Source of the DNA: SB15 sp964639245
Lineage (GTDB): Bacteria; Chloroflexota; Anaerolineae; Aggregatilineales; J027
DNA: 64,000 nucleotides
Reading direction: 5' to 3'
Assembly (NCBI GenBank): GCA_964639245.1
Contig: CAZXCU010000003.1
Location: 124,001-188,000, forward strand
The notes under the pieces are model-generated. The model worked only from the letters and a program-made list of their open reading frames with translations. It was not told where the DNA came from and did no database searches. Positions within the stretch are counted from its first letter, which is position 1. Each line of letters begins with the position of its first letter. Below are positions 6,903 through 14,382 of this stretch, piece after piece. Position numbers and translations under genes: made by a program.

Positions 6903-7295
6903 ATGACAGAACTCAAGTTCCCTACCGATGTAAAATATGCCAAAAGTGACGAATGGGTGCGTTTGGAAGGCGACATCGCCACGATTGGCTTGTCCGACTA
7001 TGCCCAAGATGCGCTGAATGATATTGTGTATATCGAACTGCCTGCCGTGGGCGATAAAGTCGAAGCAGGCGAAACCTTTGGTTCGGTGGAAAGTGTCAAA
7101 GCGGCTTCGGATATGTATTCGATGGTCAGCGGCGAAGTCGTCGAAGTGAATGAAAGTCTGGAAGGCACACCCGAAACCATCAACAGTGACCCGTTTGGGG
7201 CGGGGTGGATTATCAAGATCAAAGTCAGCACGCCGACTCTGCCTGCCGAATTGATGGATGCTGCCGCGTATCAGGCCTACTGCGCGACGCGGTAG
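6903..7295 (+). CDS. gcvH: Glycine cleavage system H protein
   Basis: GcvH carries the lipoyl arm that shuttles the aminomethyl group between the P, T and L proteins. The 130-residue protein has the lipoyl domain with the attachment site GSVESVKAASD (Lys66) and the typical segments SDYAQDALNDIVYIELP and DPFGAGWIIKIK. AGGAG precedes ATG 6903 at normal spacing. The gene is first in the series gcvH-gcvPA-gcvPB, but a terminator-like hairpin and 119 bases separate it from gcvPA. No glycine riboswitch was recognised upstream. gcvT is not in the window. Confidence 0.97.
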   Translation: MTELKFPTDVKYAKSDEWVRLEGDIATIGLSDYAQDALNDIVYIELPAVGDKVEAGETFGSVESVKAASDMYSMVSGEVVEVNESLEGTPETINSDPFGAGWIIKIKVSTPTLPAELMDAAAYQAYCATR

Positions 7296-7365
7296 GTAAA
7301 ATCTCCACCCCCATCCCCGCACGCGGAGAGGGGGAAACGGGATGATTTTGTTATAATCTTTCAAG

Positions 7366-7393
7366 AGGGCGTGCGTCACAACCGCCCTTTTTT
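7366..7393 (+). terminator. Probable terminator between gcvH and gcvPA
   Basis: Stem AGGGCG (7366-7371) / CGCCCT (7383-7388) followed by six T. It lies 70 bases after gcvH and 22 before the gcvPA start, so it could also attenuate read-through into gcvPA. A TATAAT at 7352-7357 lies just upstream, but no matching -35 was seen. Confidence 0.55.
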
Positions 7394-7414
7394 AGCGTAT
7401 GAAGTGAGGTAAAG

Positions 7415-8755
7415 TTGTCGTATTATCCCCATACCGATGCCGAACGCGCCTTGATGTTGGCGGCGATTGGCGTAAAGTCTTTCGACGATTTATTTGCCGA
7501 TGTTCCCGCCGAAAATCGTTTTCCCGAATTGAATCTGCCCGAAGCGCTGTCCGAAATGGAAATTGTGCGGGAGCTTTCCGCCATCAGCAGTTACAACGCT
7601 TCTGCCGATGAATTTGCGGTGTTTTTGGGCGCGGGGGCATATAACCATTTTAGCCCGTCGGTGGTCGATCATATCCTCCGTCGGGGCGAATTTTTAACCT
7701 CCTACACTCCCTATCAACCCGAAGTGAGTCAGGGAACCCTGCAAGCGGTGTACGAATTTCAGAGTATGATTTCTGTCCTTACGGGCATGGAAGCGGCGAA
7801 CGCCAGCCATTATGACGGGGCAACCTCGCTGGCGGAAGCGGTGACGATGGCCTATGAAGTCAAACGCGGCAAACGCAAAAAAATCATTCTCTCCCCCGCC
7901 GTGAATCCGATGTATCGGGATGTGGTGCAGACCTATCACCAGCATCGTGGCTTGGAATTGAAAGGACATCGGGGCAACGCTTCGATACCTGATCTGGTGG
8001 ACATGATTGACGACCAGACGATGATGGCGATTGTCCAATATCCTGACTTTTTCGGGAAAATTCAAGATTTGAGTGATCTTGCCGCCGCGTGTAAAAAACA
8101 TGATGCGCTGTTGTGCATTGTCACCGACCCGATTGCCTGTGCGTTGCTCAAACCACCCGGCGCATTCGGGGCCGATATTGTGGTGGGCGAAGGCCAACCT
8201 TTGGGGATTCCATTGAGTTTTGGCGGGCCGTATCTCGGATTTTTTGCCACCAAAAATGACCATGTTCGCAAAATTGCCGGACGGATTGTCGGTGAAACGC
8301 TGGATACGGACGGGCGGCGGGCTTTTGTGATGACGCTGCGCCCGCGTGAACAGGATATTCGCCGTGACAAAGCCACCAGCAATATTTGTACCAATCAAGG
8401 GCTGATGGCGCTGGCAGCGTGTGTGTATATGAGCGCGATGGGCAAAAGTGGCATGAAAAAAGTCGCCGAATTGTGCTGGCACAAAGCGCATTATGCCGCA
8501 AAGGAACTCCACGCGATGGATGGCTACATGGTCGAAATGGACAAGCCATTTTTTAAGGAATTTGTGCTGAAATGCCCCAAACCCGTGTCTGAAATCAATG
8601 AAACGCTGCTGCACGATTTTGGCATTGTGGGCGGGTATGATCTGGGCAAAGTCTATGCCGGACGTGACAAGGATATGCTGGTCGCCGTCACCGAGATGAA
8701 CACCAAAGAAGAAATTGACTCGCTGGTTGCCGCGTTAAAGAGTATTGGAAAGTAG
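7415..8755 (+). CDS. gcvPA: Glycine dehydrogenase (decarboxylating) subunit 1
   Basis: This is the N-terminal half of the PLP-dependent P protein, made as a separate 446-residue subunit as in many bacteria with split GcvP. It decarboxylates glycine together with GcvPB. Typical segments are RGEFLTSYTPYQPEVSQGTL, GMEAANASHYDGATSLAEA and LRPREQDIRRDKATSNICTN. The start is TTG at 7415, with GAGGT just upstream; no ATG gives a complete N-terminus. The stop is five bases before the gcvPB start, so the two subunits are co-translated, as expected for an obligate heteromer. Confidence 0.96.
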   Translation: MSYYPHTDAERALMLAAIGVKSFDDLFADVPAENRFPELNLPEALSEMEIVRELSAISSYNASADEFAVFLGAGAYNHFSPSVVDHILRRGEFLTSYTPYQPEVSQGTLQAVYEFQSMISVLTGMEAANASHYDGATSLAEAVTMAYEVKRGKRKKIILSPAVNPMYRDVVQTYHQHRGLELKGHRGNASIPDLVDMIDDQTMMAIVQYPDFFGKIQDLSDLAAACKKHDALLCIVTDPIACALLKPPGAFGADIVVGEGQPLGIPLSFGGPYLGFFATKNDHVRKIAGRIVGETLDTDGRRAFVMTLRPREQDIRRDKATSNICTNQGLMALAACVYMSAMGKSGMKKVAELCWHKAHYAAKELHAMDGYMVEMDKPFFKEFVLKCPKPVSEINETLLHDFGIVGGYDLGKVYAGRDKDMLVAVTEMNTKEEIDSLVAALKSIGK

Positions 8756-8760
8756 CTGAG

Positions 8761-10257
8761 ATGGACTCTGTAAAACCGCTTGAACCTTTGATTTACGATT
8801 TGGGTGCGCCGGGACGCGAAGGAGTCAAACTGCCTGCGCCGGATGTGCCAGAAACTGAAATCCCGTCGAATTTACTGCGGGATAGTTTAGATTTGCCCGA
8901 AGTCAGCGAATTGGATGTGGTGCGTCATTTTACCCGCCTCAGCCGCTTAAATTTCGGGATTGATACGACCTTTTACCCGTTGGGGTCGTGTACGATGAAA
9001 TATAACCCGCGCATTAATGAGGACATGGCACGCCTGCCCGGTTTTGCCCATCTGCACCCCGCCATTGACGACCACCATTCACAGGGGGCGCTGGCGGTGA
9101 TGTGGCAGTTACAGGAATGGCTGCGGGAAATTGTTGGATTTGATGCGATTAGCTTGCAACCTGCGGCGGGCGCACAGGGCGAATTTGCCGGAATCTTGAT
9201 GATTCGTGCCTACCACATTGCCAACGGGGAAGGCGAAAAACGGAAAAAAATCATCGTGCCAGCCAGCGCCCACGGGACGAATCCCGCTACGAGTACGATG
9301 GCAGGTTTTCAGGTGATTGAAATTGCGGCTGAAACCGATGGCACGATTAGCATTGAAAAGCTCAAAGCGCTGTGTGATGACACCATCGCCGGGATGATGA
9401 TTACCGTTCCGAATACGCTGGGGCTGTTCGAGGTCAATATTAAGGACATCATCCAGACGGTGCATAACGCGGGTGGGCTGATGTACATGGACGGCGCGAA
9501 TATGAACGCGCTGATGGGTGCAGCGAAACCCGCCGAACTCGGTTTTGATGTGATGCACTACAACCTGCATAAGACCTTCAGCACCCCGCATGGGGGAGGT
9601 GGCCCCGGCAGTGGCCCTGTGGTGTGCAATGCCAAACTCGCGCCCTTTTTGCCCGGCCCGATTGTCAAAATTGTCGAAGAAGCCGAAGGTGACGAAGACG
9701 CGCCTCTGTACGGCTTTGTTATGCCCGAAAAATCCATTGGGCGACTCAAAGCCTTTCATGGCAACTTCGGGATGCACCTTCGCGCCTTCACTTATATTCG
9801 GGCGCATGGGGCGGAAGGCATCAAAAATATCACCCGTCACGCGGTATTGAACGCCAATTATGTGCGGGTCAAATTACAGGATACGTTCAAAGTGCCGTTT
9901 AACCACATCTGCGGGCATGAAGTGGTGATGGAAGGGCATGTCGAGGGGTCGGATATTCATGCGCTGGATATTTCCAAACGCTTGATGGATTACGGGATTC
10001 ACCCGCCGACGAATTACTTCCCCTTGATTGTGCATGAGGCGCTGTTGATTGAACCCACTGAAACCGAAAGCCTGCAAATGCTGGACATCTTCATTGACGC
10101 GATGAAGAAAATCGCGCAGGAGGCCAAAGACTCGCCCCAACTGCTGAAAGAAGCGCCGCATACCGCCCCGGTCAAACGGGTGGATGAGGTCAAAGCAGCC
10201 AAGGATTTGGTGCTGTGCTGTCGTCCGGTGGGGCTAGAACAAGCGGCGGCAGATTAA
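8761..10257 (+). CDS. gcvPB: Glycine dehydrogenase (decarboxylating) subunit 2
   Basis: This is the C-terminal, PLP-binding half of the split P protein (498 residues). The PLP lysine lies in YNLHKTFSTPHGGGGPGSGP. FYPLGSCTMKYNPR and SLQPAAGAQGEFAG are hallmark segments of this family. It forms the P protein with the preceding subunit and passes the aminomethyl group to lipoyl-GcvH. Length is normal. About 225 bases downstream is a strong intrinsic terminator (10482-10514), and between them lies a long hairpin with no other gene. Confidence 0.97.
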   Translation: MDSVKPLEPLIYDLGAPGREGVKLPAPDVPETEIPSNLLRDSLDLPEVSELDVVRHFTRLSRLNFGIDTTFYPLGSCTMKYNPRINEDMARLPGFAHLHPAIDDHHSQGALAVMWQLQEWLREIVGFDAISLQPAAGAQGEFAGILMIRAYHIANGEGEKRKKIIVPASAHGTNPATSTMAGFQVIEIAAETDGTISIEKLKALCDDTIAGMMITVPNTLGLFEVNIKDIIQTVHNAGGLMYMDGANMNALMGAAKPAELGFDVMHYNLHKTFSTPHGGGGPGSGPVVCNAKLAPFLPGPIVKIVEEAEGDEDAPLYGFVMPEKSIGRLKAFHGNFGMHLRAFTYIRAHGAEGIKNITRHAVLNANYVRVKLQDTFKVPFNHICGHEVVMEGHVEGSDIHALDISKRLMDYGIHPPTNYFPLIVHEALLIEPTETESLQMLDIFIDAMKKIAQEAKDSPQLLKEAPHTAPVKRVDEVKAAKDLVLCCRPVGLEQAAAD

Positions 10258-10297
10258 GTGCCTCATCCGACAAATAAAAACGGATTAAATTCTGTAG

Positions 10298-10337
10298 GGG
10301 TAGGTGCTAAGGACGGTACGCCTTCCGTCACCTACCC
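10298..10337. repeat. Long imperfect hairpin downstream of gcvPB
   Basis: Outer stem GGGTAGGT/ACCTACCC (10298-10305 / 10330-10337) and inner stem GACGG/CCGTC (10312-10316 / 10325-10329). There is no T-run, so it is not an obvious terminator. It may stabilise the gcv mRNA 3-prime end or be another intergenic palindrome family. Apart from this hairpin, an inverted-repeat arm and the terminator, I see nothing in 10258-10562. Confidence 0.6.
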
Positions 10338-10410
10338 TCCGTAAGAACTTACCGGACACAGCCCTAGGAGGCTATCTGTAAACTAAAACACTGGTCTTCA
10401 GGCCAGTGAA

Positions 10411-10457
10411 CACCGCGCTCAAGCACGGCGTTAAAATGAAGTTACCGGATGCAGCAC
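10411..10457. repeat. Inverted repeat, left arm (pairs with 11170-11216)
   Basis: About 47 bases that reappear as an approximately 85-90% identical reverse complement at 11170-11216; shared words include GCATCCGGTAA and TTTTAACGCCGTGCT. Weaker similarity continues outward, including GGCCTGA. The two arms enclose one secreted-protein gene. Confidence 0.8.
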
Positions 10458-10481
10458 GCAATAGACCCTGAAATATCACTT

Positions 10482-10514
10482 AAGAGGATACTTATGTTGC
10501 AGTATCCTCTTTTT
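10482..10514 (+). terminator. Strong intrinsic terminator
   Basis: Perfect 11-bp stem AAGAGGATACT (10482-10492) / AGTATCCTCTT (10501-10511), an 8-base loop and a short T-run. It should end the gcv transcript. The stem is symmetrical enough to act weakly on the converging minus-strand gene ending at 10563. Confidence 0.85.
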
Positions 10515-10562
10515 GTCTGGCGGCATCCCATAGAACATGCGTTGTTATCCCAAGTCAGATTT

Positions 10563-11153
10563 TTAGTCTGTTGAGGAATTGCAAAGTTTCCCATCCACAA
10601 TGTCAAAGCTGGTCGTCTGGTTGAGGGCAATACTGGATGTGACCACATCAAAAACACAACTCATGGTGCTGCCAATCGGGGTACAGTCAATTGAATTGAC
10701 AGTGACTTCGCCCAACGCGTTAAATTCGTCTTGGTCAACCTGTTCATCTTCGCACAGATATTGATTGGCGGTTTCCAAATCTCCACCGAACGCGCTGTTC
10801 AAGGCATATTCGGCTTCTTCTTCGGTCAAAACCCCGTCGTTCGGGTCAAAGTTACTCAGGGGTTCGGGGGTGTCCGGGTCATCGTCGATTTCCAAGAGCG
10901 TTTCTAGTTCGTCCAGCAACGCATTGAAAAGGGGTTCGGCGCAATCCACCAGTGTCGTAACGAAAAATTCAATAAGATAGGTTAAATCTTGGAGTTCATC
11001 GACATCTTCTGCTAAAAAGCTCAGTTCGTCCACAATATAATCGAGTTCACAGTAGAAAGGCAGTTCAGTATCTTCATCGGGCGATTGAGCAAACACGCCA
11101 CCCATCGGTATGAGCGATACCAGCGCTATAAGGAACAAGGCAACACGTTTCAT
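10563..11153 (-). CDS. Secreted acidic protein of unknown function
   Basis: A 196-residue protein with a clear signal peptide (MKRVALFLIALVSLIPMGGVFA, cleavage near residue 22). The mature part is very acidic and helical, with a DPNDGVLTEEEAEYAL segment that looks EF-hand-like but is too irregular to call, and three to four Cys near the C-terminus that could form disulfides. I do not recognise the family. The gene sits alone between two inverted repeat arms (10411-10457 and 11170-11216) and beside a MITE-like element, so it may have moved as a cassette. Confidence 0.7.
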   Translation of the reverse strand: MKRVALFLIALVSLIPMGGVFAQSPDEDTELPFYCELDYIVDELSFLAEDVDELQDLTYLIEFFVTTLVDCAEPLFNALLDELETLLEIDDDPDTPEPLSNFDPNDGVLTEEEAEYALNSAFGGDLETANQYLCEDEQVDQDEFNALGEVTVNSIDCTPIGSTMSCVFDVVTSSIALNQTTSFDIVDGKLCNSSTD

Positions 11154-11169
11154 GAGAGCGACTCCCTTA

Positions 11170-11216
11170 GTGCTACATCCGGTAAATTTATTTTAACGCC
11201 GTGCTGGAGCGCGGTG
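11170..11216. repeat. Inverted repeat, right arm (pairs with 10411-10457)
   Basis: Reverse-complement partner of the left arm, lying just upstream of the secreted acidic protein gene and directly against the MITE-like element that starts near 11215. Confidence 0.8.
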
Positions 11217-11370
11217 TCCTCTGGCCTGATGCACATGAACTTTTAAATACGGATGGTGTACGGGTGGGTCTGTGACCCACCCCTGCAAAGGAATGAGGGC
11301 GGCTCAGAGACCACGCCCGTACATTTGGCTATCCGTGCTAAATTGTTAAACAGCATCAGGCCAGCGTTTT
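11215..11370. mobile_element. MITE-like element, copy 1
   Basis: About 155 bp whose ends form long imperfect terminal inverted repeats: CTGGCCTGATGCACATGAAC on the left and, read in reverse complement, CTGGCCTGATGCTGTTTAAC on the right, continuing to CGGATGG / CGGATAG. The centre holds two REP-type hairpins (GGGTGGGTC-TGT-GACCCACCC at 11262-11282 and a GGGCGG...CGCCC unit). A second copy lies at 32801-32936. No coding capacity. This and the inverted repeat arm fill most of 11154-11495. Confidence 0.75.
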
Positions 11371-11423
11371 AATTTGCGGATAGATTCTTATTTATCTAGG
11401 GTGATTTTAGCACAAGAGGGAAT

Positions 11424-11449
11424 AAAAAAGAGGCGCTCGCTTGAGCGCC
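11424..11449 (-). terminator. Intrinsic terminator of the multicopper oxidase gene
   Basis: Stem GGCGCTC (11432-11438) / GAGCGCC (11443-11449) with six A on the plus strand (11424-11429), a U-run on the minus-strand transcript. It lies 47 bases past the oxidase stop. Confidence 0.85.
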
Positions 11450-11495
11450 CCCCGCTAGTGGTGCATGTTACACAACTAAAAGGAAGAAAGCAACA

Positions 11496-12506
11496 CTATT
11501 CCTCGACAACGAACACGGTGGTCATACCGTAGAGGCCGCGTCGTGACTCGGCATGGGTAAGAATATGGCAGTGGAAGGCCCACAAGCCCGCTTCAATCGC
11601 ATCCACAACGACATCAATCCGTTCACCGGGCGCAATATTGATGGTGTCGCCCTTGTGCGGTTGGGGCAGCAAATAGCCATCTTTGTGGGTGACAAGCTGG
11701 GGCAAACCATGCAGGTGCATCGGGTGGATCATCAAGCCTTCATTCATATAACGAATGCGGACACGATCACCCTTCTTGGCAACAATCGGTTGGGTATAGG
11801 GGAAGGATTTCCCGTTGATGGTGTAACCCAAACCGGAGTCGTTCAAAATCATGGTATATTCGGCAGTGACTTCGGGGTCAACCGATTTGTCGGCAGGTTC
11901 GATGATGAACGCGCCCAACAACCCACGAATCACCTGTTCTGCCGCGTTGTGGTGTGAATGGTACATGTGTGAACCGGGATTTGTGGCGGTAAATTCATAG
12001 GTGAATGTGCCACCGGGTTCAATCGGCGGTTGGGTGACAAACGGCACACCGTCTTGGTCATAGGACACCAGCACACCGTGGAAGTGAACACCCGTGCTTT
12101 CGTTCATGTCATTTTTGACGATGACACGGACTTTATCGCCTTCGGTGACGCGCAGTTCTGGCCCCGGCACGATTCCATTATAGGTGAAAGCAGGGAACAC
12201 CTGACCCGGTTCGGTTTCCCATTCAACTTCTTGGCAGGTAATTTCAAAAACTTTTGTACCGTCAGCGTCTACGGTGGGTTCAAGACGACGATTCCAGAAA
12301 ATTTCGTCTTTGCCGATATTGGCTAAGAAGGCATCCACCTGCGCTTTGTGCAGACGGTCAATTTCTTGCCAGTCGGTGACTTCCTGAAATTCGCCTGAGC
12401 CGTTGGGGGCAATCGGGCTGTTCTGGGTGAAAGCAGCCAAACCCGCCGCACCAGCGCCTAAACCGGTTACTTTTAAAAACTGTCTACGGTCAAACTTATT
12501 GCTCAT
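11496..12506 (-). CDS. Tat-exported two-domain multicopper oxidase
   Basis: The 336-residue protein starts with a Tat signal (DRRQFLKVTGLGAGAAGLAAF), so it is exported folded. Domain 1 (about 75-195) has HFHG and YHSHH copper ligands but no Cys, thus no type 1 site. Domain 2 (about 215-336) has MHPMHLHG and FHCHILTHAE, with Cys and His ligands of a type 1 site plus trinuclear-site ligands. This fits a small two-domain laccase-like oxidase with type 1 copper in domain 2, not a NirK nitrite reductase. Substrate is unknown. ATG 12506 puts the Tat motif at the N-terminus and has GAGGA upstream. It is transcribed away from the cytochrome c gene. Confidence 0.88.
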   Translation of the reverse strand: MSNKFDRRQFLKVTGLGAGAAGLAAFTQNSPIAPNGSGEFQEVTDWQEIDRLHKAQVDAFLANIGKDEIFWNRRLEPTVDADGTKVFEITCQEVEWETEPGQVFPAFTYNGIVPGPELRVTEGDKVRVIVKNDMNESTGVHFHGVLVSYDQDGVPFVTQPPIEPGGTFTYEFTATNPGSHMYHSHHNAAEQVIRGLLGAFIIEPADKSVDPEVTAEYTMILNDSGLGYTINGKSFPYTQPIVAKKGDRVRIRYMNEGLMIHPMHLHGLPQLVTHKDGYLLPQPHKGDTINIAPGERIDVVVDAIEAGLWAFHCHILTHAESRRGLYGMTTVFVVEE

Positions 12507-12634
12507 TCTTCTGCTTCCTCTAAACTTAGGACACATGCACAATCATAGCCAGCGCATTCATATTTAGTAATTGATATTCGTCACTAATTTTTAGGGCTAT
12601 CTTTCCCTAGTGATTAGGCGCACCTGTCATGATA

Positions 12635-12649
12635 ATAGTCGGAGACTAT
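12635..12649. promoter_or_regulatory. Candidate operator in divergent promoter region
   Basis: Perfect palindrome ATAGTC-GGA-GACTAT between the divergent multicopper oxidase and cytochrome c genes, 35 bases before the latter start. The placement suits a regulator of either or both genes. The regulator is unknown. Confidence 0.4.
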
Positions 12650-12683
12650 CACTCTGTTACCGTTATAAAGGAAGAAATCGAGT

Positions 12684-14237
12684 ATGAAAGAACGAAGTTG
12701 GTCGGACATCATCATCTTGCTGTTGCTCCCTGCGCCTGTCACCTTCATCGCACTGCTGCTGGGGGCGGTCTACATTATTGCATCGGAGGACTTGACCGCA
12801 GAGACGGGTGAAGCCAGCAGTCCTAAAGCGGCGGAGGTCAGCACTCTTTCGCCGAATGCGGCAGCCATTGCCACCATCAACGCTGCGCCTGCCCGCGAAT
12901 CCGCCGATACGACGGTCAATACCGCCGCCACCACCGGCGATGCGGGTGCATCCGTAGAAGTCGCCTCCGCCGATTTGGGCTATGACCAAGCCACTGTCGA
13001 TGCAGGCCGCGAAAGTTATCTGGCAGTGTGTTCAGCCTGTCATGGGGTGGATGCAGCGGGGGTTTCTGGCTTAGGCAAAACGCTGATTGGCAGTGAATTT
13101 GTGAATGGCCTGTCCGATGCCGATTTACATGCCTTTGTTGTCAAAGGGCGGGACATCTGGGATCCAATGAATACCACAGGGGTAGCCATGCCTGCACGCG
13201 GGGGCAATCCCGGCCTGACGGATGAAGATTTGTACAAAATTATCGCCTATGTCCGGGTGTTGAATGCCACATCTGCCACAGGTGAAGCTGCTACCAGTCC
13301 CGAAACAGGTGCAATGACAGATACTACAACCACCGGCGATGCAGGTGCATCCGTCGAAGTCGCTGCCGCTGATTTAGGCTATGACCAAGCCACTGTCGAT
13401 GCAGGCCGCGAAAGTTATCTGGCGGTGTGTTCTTCATGCCACGGCGTAGATGCAGCGGGGGTTTCTGGCTTGGGCAAAACGCTGATTGGCAGTGAATTTG
13501 TGAATGGCCTGTCCGATGCCGATTTACATGCCTTTGTTGTCAAAGGGCGGGACATCTGGGATCCAATGAATACCACAGGGGTAGCCATGCCTGCACGCGG
13601 GGGCAATCCCGGCCTGACGGATGAAGATTTGTACAAAATTATCGCCTATGTCCGGGTGCTGAATGCCACATCCGATGCAAGCGGTACCGCCCACACAAGT
13701 CATGAATCGGGAACGACGACGACCACCGAAGGCACTTCCACCGAATTTACCCCCCTCACACCCGGTATGGTGACGGGGAATGAACCTGCAACCGACGCAA
13801 CCACCGAACAAACCTCCACCGAATTTACCCCGTTGACTCCCGGTATGGTCACAGGCAATGAGCCTGCGGCTGCAACTACCGCCGGACAGGAATTTGTGTT
13901 CCTTGACAATGCGACCATCAACGCCTTTATCGAAGGCTTGGGAATCTTCCTCGAATATGCCGAACCGTTGCCAGACCGCACAGGCGAACAAATTTACAAT
14001 GAATTTTGTGGTCTGCGCTACGAACAGGAATATGACTTCCCCGCCCCACCGCACTTTTGCGATGTCGTGGCTGCACAGGAGTTGAGCGCGGAAGCCCTGA
14101 CCGAACTGCTCACCAAAGGCAACCCCATCTGGGCAGACCCGTATGGCTTGGGCGTGCATGTTGCGCCGCGTTTGGGCTACCGCCCCTTGAACGATGCCGA
14201 AATTGTCAATTTTGTTGAGTATCTGCTGGCACAGTAG
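12684..14237 (+). CDS. Membrane-anchored cytochrome c with duplicated heme domain
   Basis: The 517-residue protein has an N-terminal membrane anchor (about 9-33), then two nearly identical class I cytochrome c domains with CSACH (Cys116-His120) and CSSCH (Cys249-His253). Each ends in a TGVAMPARGGN segment that supplies the Met ligand. A Thr-rich linker containing a doubled FTPLTPGMVTGNEPA follows. The C-terminal domain keeps the cytochrome outline (EQIYNEFCGLR...NDAEIVNFVEYLL) but has no CxxCH, so it probably lacks covalent heme. It should shuttle electrons at the outer face of the membrane. The next gene is the copper chaperone SCO, so a role near a heme-copper oxidase or the multicopper oxidase is likely. 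Confidence 0.88.
   Translation: MKERSWSDIIILLLLPAPVTFIALLLGAVYIIASEDLTAETGEASSPKAAEVSTLSPNAAAIATINAAPARESADTTVNTAATTGDAGASVEVASADLGYDQATVDAGRESYLAVCSACHGVDAAGVSGLGKTLIGSEFVNGLSDADLHAFVVKGRDIWDPMNTTGVAMPARGGNPGLTDEDLYKIIAYVRVLNATSATGEAATSPETGAMTDTTTTGDAGASVEVAAADLGYDQATVDAGRESYLAVCSSCHGVDAAGVSGLGKTLIGSEFVNGLSDADLHAFVVKGRDIWDPMNTTGVAMPARGGNPGLTDEDLYKIIAYVRVLNATSDASGTAHTSHESGTTTTTEGTSTEFTPLTPGMVTGNEPATDATTEQTSTEFTPLTPGMVTGNEPAAATTAGQEFVFLDNATINAFIEGLGIFLEYAEPLPDRTGEQIYNEFCGLRYEQEYDFPAPPHFCDVVAAQELSAEALTELLTKGNPIWADPYGLGVHVAPRLGYRPLNDAEIVNFVEYLLAQ
12930..13275 (+). repeat. Internal duplication, unit A
   Basis: About 346 bp encoding the first cytochrome c domain. It is repeated 399 bp (133 codons) later at 13329-13674 with only scattered substitutions, many of them silent. 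The central 200 bp is almost identical, which points to a recent duplication or ongoing gene conversion. Confidence 0.9.
13329..13674 (+). repeat. Internal duplication, unit B
   Basis: Second copy of the cytochrome c domain repeat (partner of 12930-13275). The heme motif differs only by CSACH to CSSCH. Confidence 0.9.
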
Positions 14238-14278
14238 CCAGACCATGCGGTGCGCTCTGGCGACCCTCCCCCCTGCCT

Positions 14279-14296
14279 CTCTCCCCTGTGGGAGAG
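14279..14296. repeat. Intergenic CTCTCCC hairpin
   Basis: CTCTCCC-CTGT-GGGAGAG between the cytochrome c and SCO genes, with no T-run. Similar CCCTCTCCC-type palindromes occur near 7300-7340 and 47660-47695, so this is a dispersed intergenic repeat type rather than a gene-specific signal. Confidence 0.6.
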
Positions 14297-14382
14297 GGGT
14301 AAAATACGCGCTTATAAGATGAAGGGTGGGGAGGCACTGTTGCCCGAAGCGTGCCGCACAGCATTACAGGAAGAAAGCAGCC

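Noticed and set aside
7694..8614. Long minus-strand open frames opposite gcvPA (and others opposite gcvPB at 9109-9840)
   Set aside because: They are antisense shadows of clear gcv genes, with His/Arg-rich composition and no recognisable domains.
10442..10657. Minus-strand frame across the terminator at 10482-10514
   Set aside because: It translates a strong hairpin and overlaps the end of the secreted protein gene; no coding signal.
11496..12506. Copper nitrite reductase NirK
   Set aside because: The type 1 Cys is in domain 2 with an HCH motif and trinuclear-type HxH pairs, the two-domain laccase pattern; NirK has its type 1 site in domain 1.
12541..12600. FNR/CRP-type box (TTGATATTCGTCAC) upstream of the multicopper oxidase
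   Set aside because: Only one half matches well and the last base of the second half is wrong; too weak to list as a site.
13980..14237. Third heme-binding domain in the cytochrome c protein
   Set aside because: The fold outline is present but CxxCH is absent (only scattered Cys), so covalent heme c is not supported.
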